Source: Lachnospiraceae bacterium (GTDB lineage: Bacteria > Bacillota > Clostridia > Lachnospirales > Lachnospiraceae). Taken from it: a DNA stretch of 20,313 nucleotides. Positions 7,504-14,147 of the stretch are shown in pieces (position 1 is the stretch's first letter; each line of letters starts with the position of its first letter). Below the pieces are notes generated by a model that saw nothing but the letters and a program-made list of their open reading frames with translations, searched no databases and had not been told where the DNA came from. The position numbers and the translations under genes were made by a program. The stretch lies in contig CAAFZP010000006.1 in the NCBI GenBank assembly GCA_900767585.1, positions 1 through 20,313 on the forward strand. The letters run 5' to 3'.

Positions 7504-9526
7504 TTGATGTGCATTTTTTTCGCGTAATTTTCACAATTTTCGTGCCGATTATGCAGAATACAATTCCAAATACAAGTATATAAATCAACTCGAACACAAC
7601 ACCCGGCGTCCCCGAATTTCCTTTCAAATATTTCGAGACCACATCCGAATAAAATGTCAGCGTCACCGACAGTGCATTGTTCAGAAAATGCATCAGAACT
7701 CCGGGAAGCAGACTCTGCGACTGCGCCGACAGATAACAGATTGCAAGTCCGATCACCGCCGTCGTCGTTGACTGCACGACGTTCATATGATAGAGACCGA
7801 ATATCACAGACACGAGTACGATTGCCTTTCCCTGTGTCATCCGCGTTTCAAACGAAGAATACAGAAATCCCCGGAACAAAAGCTCCTCACACACGGCAGG
7901 AAGCAGCGCAACAATCAGAATACTTGCTCCATACCCCATCCGATAGATCTCATCCATCGATGTTGCCATCGCATCCGCACTGTTTGGGAACAGAACGCTT
8001 GTGATCGATGTCACAATCATGCCAAGTGCGATCGCGCCGAGAATCAGGAAGATTCCTCCCACAAAAAAACCAGGTCGGCAAAGACGGATTCGGAACGTCT
8101 TCTTCCAGTCCTTCTTCGTATAAAGTGTCATCAAAACCGGCACACCCGCCACGATTCCCTGCGTTGCAAAAAGCCCTGTGAGCATCCCCTTCGTACTTGC
8201 AAAGCCGCCCACATAGATCATCAGGACAAGCACGATCGGAAGCGCCAGACAGGCATCTCCAACCGACGGTACTCCACCTTTTCGCATATTGCTTCTCCGT
8301 TCGAAGATCTGTATATCTCCGGTCCCATCTCCGAACAGGATTGCCTCACTGTTATAGAGCTTTCCGAGCAGAAGCACCGCAATCACACCATAGGCAATGT
8401 TGCTGAACAGCACAATCGTGATCGTCGAGAAGCTGAACTTAAATGCCAGCAGATCCCGGATCAGCAGACAGATATTTGCGACCGGAACGAGTGCCATATT
8501 CCGCGTAAGCGATACGTTCGGCATAAATCCGACAAATGACGCGAACATCACAAGCAGCATAAGCGGTGTGATATAGTTGTTCGCCTCCTTATACGTCTTT
8601 GCAAATACACAAAAACACATGGAAAGTGCACTGATCAGTACAGCAAATGCGAGCACACACAGCGCACAGACTAAAATCGCCGGGACAAACCGGGATATAC
8701 GGATTCCCTGCTGCAGCGCCATTGTCTGTGCCGCAAGCTTATAGACATAGATTCCGATTCCACCCATGGATAGTACATTCAACAGCGCGGACGCGATTCC
8801 TATCGTACCAACAGTCAGGAATTTGCTGAATATCAGTTCCTGATTCGTGACCGGAAGCGTCAGAATCGTCTCCAGCGTTCCACGTTCACGCTCTCCGGCT
8901 GTCGTGTCAATTGCCGGGTACATCGTTCCCATCAGCAGGCTCACAACAAGCATAAATGGCACGATCACGCCGAGCAGGCTTCCGGTTGATTCCTCGGTCG
9001 TCGCACGATCGTCGGCCTCCACCTGAATCGGATGCAGAATCGTATCCGGGTCTAAGCCCGCCTCCTCTAAGCTCTGATTCGTCAGGGAATCCGAATATGC
9101 TTCAAGTACCTGACGCACCTTCTGTTCCGCATAGCTTGAATTCGTAACCGAGGACAGATACGCGATATTGTATCCGGTTCCATCTTCATTTTCATATACG
9201 ATCGCATTGATCTTTTCTCCCCGCAGAATCATCGAAATATCTGCATTCATGACATTCAGATCGTCCAGTTTGAAATGCAGAGTGTCATCGTCCGGGTGCA
9301 GAAACATCCGGACAAGCTCCGGATTCGTATCCATAAAGTCAACCGCAATTTCATACGTTTGTTCATCCATCTGCGTTGTCACCTTGGACATCATGACCAT
9401 ACCACCGACAAACATCAGCGGATAGATGAGAATCGGCACGATCAGCATCATGATCACTGTTTTCTTGTCCCGCAGGACATCCAGCATCTCTTTTTTATAT
9501 AATTGCCGGATAATTCGCAAATTCAT
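7481..9526 (-). CDS. ABC-2 permease (NatB-like) fused to a CPBP intramembrane protease
   Basis: Protein of 681 residues with two parts. Residues about 1-400 are a NatB/ABC-2 type permease: a membrane segment near the N-terminus, a large extracellular loop (about 55-180), and GERERGTLETILTLPVTNQELIFSKFL followed by several membrane segments. Residues about 425-660 are a CPBP (CAAX protease/bacteriocin-processing) domain with all three motifs: CEELLFRG (Glu547/Glu548, Arg552), FGLYHMN (His580) and HFLNN (His613, Asn617), so it should be an active membrane protease. Similar NatB-CPBP fusions occur in clostridia and bacilli. The ATG at 9526 has GGAGGAA just upstream and is preferred over an in-frame codon at 9565. 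The gene follows the NatA-like ATPase by 60 bp. The substrate is unknown; a peptide or toxic solute is plausible. Confidence 0.92.
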   Translation of the reverse strand: MNLRIIRQLYKKEMLDVLRDKKTVIMMLIVPILIYPLMFVGGMVMMSKVTTQMDEQTYEIAVDFMDTNPELVRMFLHPDDDTLHFKLDDLNVMNADISMILRGEKINAIVYENEDGTGYNIAYLSSVTNSSYAEQKVRQVLEAYSDSLTNQSLEEAGLDPDTILHPIQVEADDRATTEESTGSLLGVIVPFMLVVSLLMGTMYPAIDTTAGERERGTLETILTLPVTNQELIFSKFLTVGTIGIASALLNVLSMGGIGIYVYKLAAQTMALQQGIRISRFVPAILVCALCVLAFAVLISALSMCFCVFAKTYKEANNYITPLMLLVMFASFVGFMPNVSLTRNMALVPVANICLLIRDLLAFKFSFSTITIVLFSNIAYGVIAVLLLGKLYNSEAILFGDGTGDIQIFERRSNMRKGGVPSVGDACLALPIVLVLMIYVGGFASTKGMLTGLFATQGIVAGVPVLMTLYTKKDWKKTFRIRLCRPGFFVGGIFLILGAIALGMIVTSITSVLFPNSADAMATSMDEIYRMGYGASILIVALLPAVCEELLFRGFLYSSFETRMTQGKAIVLVSVIFGLYHMNVVQSTTTAVIGLAICYLSAQSQSLLPGVLMHFLNNALSVTLTFYSDVVSKYLKGNSGTPGVVFELIYILVFGIVFCIIGTKIVKITRKKCTSIEPVAKM

Positions 9527-9586
9527 AACATTTCCTCCTCGAATAGACTCCACGATAACGTCCACCGCTCTGCCTGCACATACGCA

Positions 9587-10357
9587 TCACGCAGATGCGT
9601 TTGCCACATCCTGTTTCATAAGCACCCGGAATGCATCCCGCAGATTTTTACTGTCTGTCTGTTCATAAATCTCTGCAAGCGTCCCCTGTGCAATCACCGT
9701 TCCATGTGCAAGCATCAAAATACGGTCACACAGAAGCTCCGCTTCCTCCATATAATGTGTAGAATATAGCACTGCTTTTCCTTTTTGTTTTTCCCGCTGC
9801 ATAAAATCGACGATTGCACTGCTGCTCACAATATCGAGTCCAAGTGTCGGCTCATCAAAGATATAAAGATTGGGACTGTGAATCAGGCAACGTGAAATAG
9901 ACGCCCGCTGTGTCTGTCCCGTGGACAGCTTTTCAATCCGGTTATCGACGAATTCCTGCAAGGAAAGGATCTCGACGATTTCATCAATCCGTTCGTTGAT
10001 TTCACGGTCTGACAAACCATAGATGGTCCCTGCGATTGTCAGAAGTTCCCGGGTACTAAGCCTTCCGTATAGCTTCGTATTCCCCGACAGATACCCGATT
10101 TTTCTTTTTATGTCCGTCGGTTTCGTCAGCAGATTTTTCTGCTCATCCATATACTGAATCATTCCACCGGTTGGTTGCATCAGGCAGCCAAGCATCCGGA
10201 GAAGCGTTGTCTTGCCTGCGCCATTTGGTCCAAGCACACCGACGATTTCCCCCGCCTGCACCTGCAGGCTCACATGGCTGACCGCCTCAAATGTCACCTT
10301 TTTATGTTTCTTTTCATTCCGTTCAAATGTTTTTACGAGATTTTCTGCCACAAGCAT
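9587..10357 (-). CDS. NatA-like ABC transporter ATP-binding protein
   Basis: Protein of 256 residues that should power the NatB-CPBP permease encoded next to it. It has Walker A GPNGAGKTT (43-51), a NatA-type sequence in place of the usual Q-loop (GYLSGNTKLYGRLSTREL), an ABC signature LSTGQTQR (144-151), Walker B LYIFDEP (164-170), a D-loop in LGLD and the switch His201 in STHYMEEAE. The start is set at 10357, where AGGAGGTG lies about nine bases upstream and the protein begins with the usual MLVAENLVKTF; upstream in-frame ATGs at 10387 and 10423 would add an unconserved Cys-rich stretch. It ends 60 bp before the permease, which has its own strong ribosome binding site. Confidence 0.93.
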   Translation of the reverse strand: MLVAENLVKTFERNEKKHKKVTFEAVSHVSLQVQAGEIVGVLGPNGAGKTTLLRMLGCLMQPTGGMIQYMDEQKNLLTKPTDIKRKIGYLSGNTKLYGRLSTRELLTIAGTIYGLSDREINERIDEIVEILSLQEFVDNRIEKLSTGQTQRASISRCLIHSPNLYIFDEPTLGLDIVSSSAIVDFMQREKQKGKAVLYSTHYMEEAELLCDRILMLAHGTVIAQGTLAEIYEQTDSKNLRDAFRVLMKQDVANASA

Positions 10358-10372
10358 ACCGTGACACCTCCT

Positions 10373-10451
10373 GTCTGTTCCAGCCATGCAGACATCTTTT
10401 CCGCAAGATGGTTCATTGCACAAAAGCCGCCCATTCCAAAGGAGAACAGAC
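10373..10451 (-). promoter_or_regulatory. Structured intergenic leader before the NatA-like gene
   Basis: An 8-bp inverted repeat GTCTGTTC/GAACAGAC (10373-10380 with 10444-10451) encloses a second hairpin CATCTT/AAGATG (10393-10398 with 10405-10410). The outer stem ends a few bases before the AGGAGG of the ATPase gene, so it could affect processing or ribosome access. There is no U-tract, so it is not an intrinsic terminator. Confidence 0.4.
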
Positions 10452-10456
10452 GACCT

Positions 10457-12175
10457 TTAATATTGATAATTGATTTTATATTCTTCACTTCCAAGTCTGA
10501 CACTCACAATCCGGTGATTATACCCGACCCGGTTATACTTGCACATCAGTTTTGTAATAAACCCGGCATCCCGCGGGACTTCTATATAGCGCATGATTGG
10601 CTGTTCCTCAATCAATCTGTAATCCGGTCTCCATGCACCAAGCAGCTGTTCCGCGTCATTGACAGAGAACCGGCGTTTCCGGCGTTTCAAAACAGTCTGA
10701 CTGTGTTTCCATGCGTTCGCAGCAAAATTTGCGACCGTCGTAGAAGCTGTAAACACAAGCCGGGATCCCGGAAATGTCATCCGGATTTTTTCAATCAGGT
10801 CCCGCACTTCATTTTTCCCAAGATAAGAAAATCCATCGTCACACACAAACAATACACCCTGATTCTGTTTGCAATTAATCTCGTCCATCCAGGAAAAATC
10901 CATCAGGCGTCTTCCGATTGTCTTCTCCCTCTCCCGCTCACCATACATGGACCGGCGGATAGACATGATATTGTGAGAATCCACGCTGAACCACTGGATG
11001 GTTCCATTATCCACGCGTCCAAACATATTGTCCAGGCGACAGGCCAGATGGATAACTGTTCCAAACGGAAACTCCTGTATAAACCGGCGCACCAGTGTAT
11101 CGCAGGCACTCATATCCGCTGCCACGCGCACATTCTGATATGCACTGATGTGCGGATTCAGCTTCGCAAAATCAAACTTGTTATCATATATAAATTTGGA
11201 AGCCCAGTCATCCTTGAAATACTCCGGGAATTTCTTCGTCCAGTCAGACATCATCTTGAGTGGATAGATCGCACGAAGCGATGTGTTGTAAGTCCCATTG
11301 ATACTGTCAATCAAAAATCCCTCGGCTTTTTTATGTTCCTTCGTCCGGTCATAAATCATGAAATCCTCCGCTTCTTCTTCAAACTCAAAGAAACGAATAT
11401 TCACACCAGACTTTTTTGCTTTTTTATAAAACTCCCGGGCATAGCAATGATACAAATCCTGCACGCCGGAAAAAATCACCACATCGTCACAGATATCTGT
11501 CATATCTCCATAATACGGGCTTGTATACTCTGTCTTTACCGCATAATCGCGCACCCAATAAGAATTCAGGAATTCCTTCACATGCTCGTTGTAAAACGTC
11601 CACCGTGTGTGTGCGGATTTTTCCAACAGTTCCTGTTCAAGTCCACGATCAAAAAATTCCGTATCCATAAGCGGCGACAACAGATAAAGCTGATCCGGTT
11701 TCCGCATGCCCTCCCGCCAGGCGAGCATCGCAAGCGACAAAGCCAGACCTCCACCGGAGCCGCTTCCCATCAGGATCACGCGTTCCACATCCTGGCCCTT
11801 CGTACAATTCGTGTATGCCGGAACAAGCATCTGAAAAACTTCCCGGCAGCAATGTTCCGGTGCAAGCGGATACATCGGCACGAACACACCTGCATGGCAG
11901 GCCTGTGCCACGCGGGCAATAAACAGCCATTCTGCAGTATTCATCCGAAAACAGAGCTTGCTTGAATAAAGATACATGATATAGGTTCCGTTGAAGTCCT
12001 GTTTTGGCACCAGACGATAGCAAAGTCGTCCTTCTTCATGCAATTCATCAATCTCAAACTGTTTTACCACAGATGCCGGAATCTTGAAATCCGCCTTTTT
12101 CCGTCCAAGCTCGATCTCACGCTTAAAATCTTCCGGGCGCATCTTATGAAATTTTGTAGATATCGCTTTTCCCAT
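10457..12175 (-). CDS. Two-domain pseudoenzyme candidate: alpha/beta-hydrolase-like + leucine carboxyl methyltransferase-like
   Basis: Protein of 572 residues. Residues about 45-290 follow the hormone-sensitive-lipase branch of alpha/beta hydrolases: FVPMYPLAPEH (98-108), a nucleophile-elbow region VILMGSGSGGGLALSLA (133-149) and FSGVQDLYHCYAREFYKKAKKSGV (235-258). The hallmark residues are changed: HGGG is replaced by YSSK (70-73), the Ser of GDSAGG aligns with Gly139, and the catalytic His position near 270 reads Glu in EAEDF. Residues about 330-535 follow the PpmM/LCM methyltransferase layout: VRVAADMSACDTLVRRF, VIHLACRLDNMFGRVDNG (374-391), IQWFSVDSHNIMSIRR, FSWMDEI, GVLFVCDDGFSYLGKNEV. 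Here GCGLDTR has become ACRLDNM. It heads the operon with the NatAB-CPBP genes, 99 bp upstream of the ATPase. No Shine-Dalgarno sequence is seen at its ATG. The function is unknown. Confidence 0.85.
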   Translation of the reverse strand: MGKAISTKFHKMRPEDFKREIELGRKKADFKIPASVVKQFEIDELHEEGRLCYRLVPKQDFNGTYIMYLYSSKLCFRMNTAEWLFIARVAQACHAGVFVPMYPLAPEHCCREVFQMLVPAYTNCTKGQDVERVILMGSGSGGGLALSLAMLAWREGMRKPDQLYLLSPLMDTEFFDRGLEQELLEKSAHTRWTFYNEHVKEFLNSYWVRDYAVKTEYTSPYYGDMTDICDDVVIFSGVQDLYHCYAREFYKKAKKSGVNIRFFEFEEEAEDFMIYDRTKEHKKAEGFLIDSINGTYNTSLRAIYPLKMMSDWTKKFPEYFKDDWASKFIYDNKFDFAKLNPHISAYQNVRVAADMSACDTLVRRFIQEFPFGTVIHLACRLDNMFGRVDNGTIQWFSVDSHNIMSIRRSMYGEREREKTIGRRLMDFSWMDEINCKQNQGVLFVCDDGFSYLGKNEVRDLIEKIRMTFPGSRLVFTASTTVANFAANAWKHSQTVLKRRKRRFSVNDAEQLLGAWRPDYRLIEEQPIMRYIEVPRDAGFITKLMCKYNRVGYNHRIVSVRLGSEEYKINYQY

Positions 12176-12184
12176 AGTATTTTT

Positions 12185-12213
12185 ATTTTACCAAACATAT
12201 CCTATATGGGCAA
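12185..12213 (-). promoter_or_regulatory. Promoter predicting a leaderless transcript
   Basis: Minus-strand TTGCCC (12208-12213), exact 17-bp spacer, TAAAAT (12185-12190). Only nine bases separate the -10 element from the ATG at 12175, so transcription should start one to three bases before, or at, the start codon. That fits the absence of a ribosome binding site. Confidence 0.6.
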
Positions 12214-12257
12214 GCAGTTTATATCGAAAAAAAATGACCGAACCGACCGCCGATCTC

Positions 12258-12403
12258 TGCGGAAGATGGGGCGCTAGGTGCCAGTGGCACCTGCTTAGCG
12301 CCGACCGAGCCGGAGGCGAGACCTTGAACCCATGGGTTCAAGGTCTTTTCCGCATCAAAAAAGGGATAGGCAATTGCCTATCCCTTTTGATGCGGAAGAT
12401 GGG
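12258..12403. repeat. Repeated and inverted tRNA-Leu 3'-end segments with nested hairpins
   Basis: The 13-bp TGCGGAAGATGGG occurs at 12391-12403 (3' end of the tRNA gene, antisense) and again at 12258-12270. Between them lie: a hairpin at 12270-12302 (arms GGCGCTA+GGTGCCA and TGGCACC+TAGCGCC); a perfect 26-bp palindrome at 12320-12345 whose arms contain a T-arm-like TTGAACCCA; and an inverted TTCCGCATCAAAA (12348-12360) matching the tRNA 3' end plus trailer. No ORF of note is present. This is either a small dispersed element or rearranged tRNA-derived sequence. Confidence 0.75.
12357..12388 (-). terminator. Terminator of tRNA-Leu
   Basis: The 9-bp perfect stem GGGATAGGC/GCCTATCCC (12363-12371 with 12376-12384) with an AATT loop is flanked by A/T runs. 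On the minus strand it comes three bases after the tRNA 3' end and is followed by TTTTTT. The flanking TTTTGATGCGG lets the hairpin extend much further through the inverted tRNA-like copy. Confidence 0.9.
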
Positions 12404-12474
12404 ACTTGAACCCACACGGTATTGCTACCACAGGCACCTGAAGCCTGCGCGTCTGCCTATTCCGCCACTTCCGC
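12391..12474 (-). tRNA. tRNA-Leu(CAG)
   Basis: Class II tRNA of 84 nt. The acceptor stem GCGGAAG pairs with CTTCCGC, with discriminator A at 12391. The anticodon arm is CAGGC-TTCAGGT-GCCTG, giving anticodon CAG (reads CUG). A long variable arm (GGTAGCAATACC) follows, then the T-arm TGGGTTCAAGTCCCA. The CCA end is not encoded. It sits 113 bp downstream of the FKBP lipoprotein gene on the same strand, with its own promoter, and a terminator hairpin follows directly. Confidence 0.97.
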
Positions 12475-12488
12475 GTACTGCGTTTCGT

Positions 12489-12517
12489 ATCATATCATTT
12501 TTAAAGGTCCTTGTCAA
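12489..12517 (-). promoter_or_regulatory. Strong sigma-A promoter of tRNA-Leu
   Basis: Minus-strand TTGACA (12512-12517), 17-bp spacer, TATGAT (12489-12494), about 14 bp before the mature 5' end at 12474. This is near-consensus, as usual for stable RNA genes. Confidence 0.9.
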
Positions 12518-12587
12518 CAACAAATTTCAAATACCCCCAATACCATACAAAACGCGATATTACTTATAACAACCGACTTACAACCGG

Positions 12588-13745
12588 TTACTCTGCATCA
12601 CTACCAGAAGCATCGGTTGCTGTTTCAGCTTCTGTTGACTGCACTGCTGCATCTGTTGCTGTTGCTTCTACCGGCTTACCATTCTCAAGCAGGAAATCCA
12701 CAACCTTCTCAGCTAACGCATAATATACCAGATCTTCAGAAGAATAATTCTCATTCAGCTTTGACTCATCCTCATAGCTGTAATAATCCATAATCTTCTT
12801 CTTATAATTATCAACTTCTTCCTTGGAAACTGTAATCTTGGCATCCTTTGCTACCGCACAGACTGCGATTTTTTCCTTCATGTAATCCTCAGCAAGCCCC
12901 TTTACATAATCACGGAAATCATCCTCACTCTTGAAACCATATCTGGCTGTCACATAATCACCAAGTGAATACCCATAGCTTGAAGCTGCCTGCTCCTGCT
13001 GAGCAATACTCTTATCGATCAGATCCTGCATCTCCTGTTCCGGATACTTGTTGTATGTCACCTTTTCCACAAGCACCTGCATAATCGCACTTTCATTCTG
13101 GCTCTTGTCCGACTCATCCTTCTGCTCTACAAGATCCTTGCGCACGGAATCCTCATATTCAAGAATTGATGACGCATCTGTATAGCTTGCTACAAACTCA
13201 TCATTATATTCGGGAAGCTGCGTATCTGTCTTATAGTTGATTGTAATCTTAAAATCGGCTTCCTTACCATTCAACTTATCTTTTCCATAATTCTCCGGGA
13301 ACGTTGCCTTGATATTAAATGTCTCACCAATCTTGTGACCGATAATTCCATCCTCAAATCCCGGAATCATAGAACCACTGCCAAGTGTCAGGTCATAGCC
13401 CTGTCCGTTCGAATTTCCACCTTCGAACTCTTCCCCATCCAGGCTGCCGACAAAATCAATATTGACATTGTCCCCTTCCTTCACGGTTCCTTCCTTCACC
13501 TGAGTCTTCGTCGCATACTGCTCCAGCAAAGAATCAATCTTGCTCTTTACATCCGCATCTGTGACAGTTGACTTCGTCTCTGTATATTCAAGCCCCTTAT
13601 AATCCGGCAAATCACAATACGCCGCATACTTGTCAATCATACTCTGCTGGTCTACACCATCCACTTTTTTTCCGCATCCGGTAAGCATTGTCATACCGAG
13701 TGCCAGACTAAGCACATAACCAAGTGCCCGAAACTGCTTCTTCAT
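12588..13745 (-). CDS. Trigger-factor-like FKBP-type peptidyl-prolyl isomerase lipoprotein
   Basis: Protein of 385 residues predicted to be exported and lipid-anchored: a short charged N-terminus, hydrophobic core and lipobox LTGC with Cys24. An FKBP domain lies at about 84-172 (VKEGDNVNIDFVGSLDGEEFEGG, GSMIPGFEDGIIGHKIGETFNIKATFPENYGKDKLNGKEADFKITIN). It is followed by a trigger-factor-type C-terminal helical domain (LPEYNDEFVA onwards, with the basic/acidic helices around 215-345) and an Ala/Thr/Glu-rich tail. It lacks the ribosome-binding N-terminal domain of cytoplasmic trigger factor. It probably acts as a foldase for secreted proteins, a job PrsA does in bacilli. The ribosome binding site GAAGGGA is about 12 bases from the ATG, longer than ideal. 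I see no clear terminator before the tRNA promoter. Confidence 0.9.
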   Translation of the reverse strand: MKKQFRALGYVLSLALGMTMLTGCGKKVDGVDQQSMIDKYAAYCDLPDYKGLEYTETKSTVTDADVKSKIDSLLEQYATKTQVKEGTVKEGDNVNIDFVGSLDGEEFEGGNSNGQGYDLTLGSGSMIPGFEDGIIGHKIGETFNIKATFPENYGKDKLNGKEADFKITINYKTDTQLPEYNDEFVASYTDASSILEYEDSVRKDLVEQKDESDKSQNESAIMQVLVEKVTYNKYPEQEMQDLIDKSIAQQEQAASSYGYSLGDYVTARYGFKSEDDFRDYVKGLAEDYMKEKIAVCAVAKDAKITVSKEEVDNYKKKIMDYYSYEDESKLNENYSSEDLVYYALAEKVVDFLLENGKPVEATATDAAVQSTEAETATDASGSDAE

Positions 13746-13807
13746 AATAAAAACATATCCCTTCTATATCTTTTTCACTCCGGATTTAAAAACTTCAATC
13801 CCTTGCT

Positions 13808-13836
13808 TTTATACCATATTTTAAAGGAAATGAAAA
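13808..13836 (-). promoter_or_regulatory. Candidate promoter of the FKBP lipoprotein gene
   Basis: Minus-strand extended -10 TGGTATAAA (TATAAA at 13808-13813) with a weak -35 TTTTCA (13831-13836) at a 17-bp spacing, about 63 bp before the ATG at 13745. Confidence 0.5.
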
Positions 13837-13962
13837 GCCTAATTTCATAATTCACAAAGAAATCATACTCCGTAGGCGCAAAAATGCATTTCATCTTTCC
13901 TTCGCCGTATGGCATAACATGGCATATTTCCTATGTTTTCCGGCATTTTCCCTGTTTAAAAA
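13837..13962. other. Intergenic stretch with no further recognised feature
   Basis: This is the part of the 402-bp divergent region (13746-14147) between the lipoprotein promoter and the NrdR boxes. It holds short imperfect repeats such as ATGGCAT and AACAT/ATGTT, but no convincing gene, hairpin terminator or further promoter. Confidence 0.6.
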
Positions 13963-13978
13963 TCGCAACATCTTGTCA
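13963..13978. promoter_or_regulatory. Distal NrdR box (weaker)
   Basis: The core CAACATCTTG fits 8 of 10 positions of the NrdR core CwAtATaTwG. It is exactly 31 bp upstream, start to start, of the stronger box at 13994, the three-turn spacing usual for paired NrdR boxes. Confidence 0.7.
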
Positions 13979-13993
13979 GATTACGCATGCAAA

Positions 13994-14009
13994 ATACTAT
14001 ATTTAGTGT
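13994..14009. promoter_or_regulatory. Proximal NrdR box
   Basis: ATACTATATTTAGTGT matches the consensus acaCwAtATaTwGtgt at 14 of 16 positions and lies eight bases upstream of the nrdD -35 element. NrdR is a zinc finger/ATP-cone repressor of ribonucleotide reductase operons; binding here should block RNA polymerase. Confidence 0.9.
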
Positions 14010-14017
14010 TTTTGATA

Positions 14018-14046
14018 TTTACAAACAAATCTGCAGATGCTATAAT
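14018..14046 (+). promoter_or_regulatory. Promoter of nrdD-nrdG
   Basis: TTTACA (14018-14023), 17-bp spacer, TATAAT (14041-14046), with an extended -10 TGC directly before it. The leader would be about 95 nt. Confidence 0.88.
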
Positions 14047-14059
14047 GAGAAACCGTATT

Positions 14060-14101
14060 CCCGCTTTTTCGGGGTGGCATAAAAACCAGCCATAAAAGCG
14101 G
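14060..14101 (+). promoter_or_regulatory. Structured nrdD leader with two alternative stems
   Basis: CCGCTTTT (14061-14068) can pair with AAAAGCGG (14094-14101), enclosing an inner hairpin TGGC/GCCA (14075-14078 with 14089-14092). The same 5' arm can instead form a local hairpin CCCG/CGGG (14060-14063 with 14070-14073). The two folds exclude each other. It does not match a riboswitch I recognise. The ribosome binding site AGGAGAAGG is further down, before the ATG at 14148. Confidence 0.5.
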
Positions 14102-14147
14102 AGAATCATACACATGATTTATCAGGAAAAGTTTAGGAGAAGGATTC

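Noticed and set aside
7787..8539. A 250-codon plus-strand open frame opposite the NatB-CPBP gene
   Set aside because: Low-complexity composition with many His, Arg and Cys, no start signal, and the opposite strand encodes all CPBP motifs.
10175..11965. A 596-codon open frame on the plus strand, antisense to the pseudoenzyme and ATPase genes
   Set aside because: Its translation is rich in His, Ile, Cys and Arg with no recognisable domain or ribosome binding site, and the opposite strand carries clear protein family motifs. It is a by-product of codon bias.
12258..12403. Evidence for a present-day integrated element at tRNA-Leu
   Set aside because: Only about 120 bp lie between the repeated tRNA ends, with no integrase or cargo; at most a scar or small repeat, so no mobile element is annotated.
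13743..13757. Four-codon open frame ATG TTT TTA TTA TGA overlapping the start of the FKBP lipoprotein gene
   Set aside because: The only ribosome binding site is about two bases from its ATG, too close for initiation, and such short frames arise by chance in AT-rich leaders.
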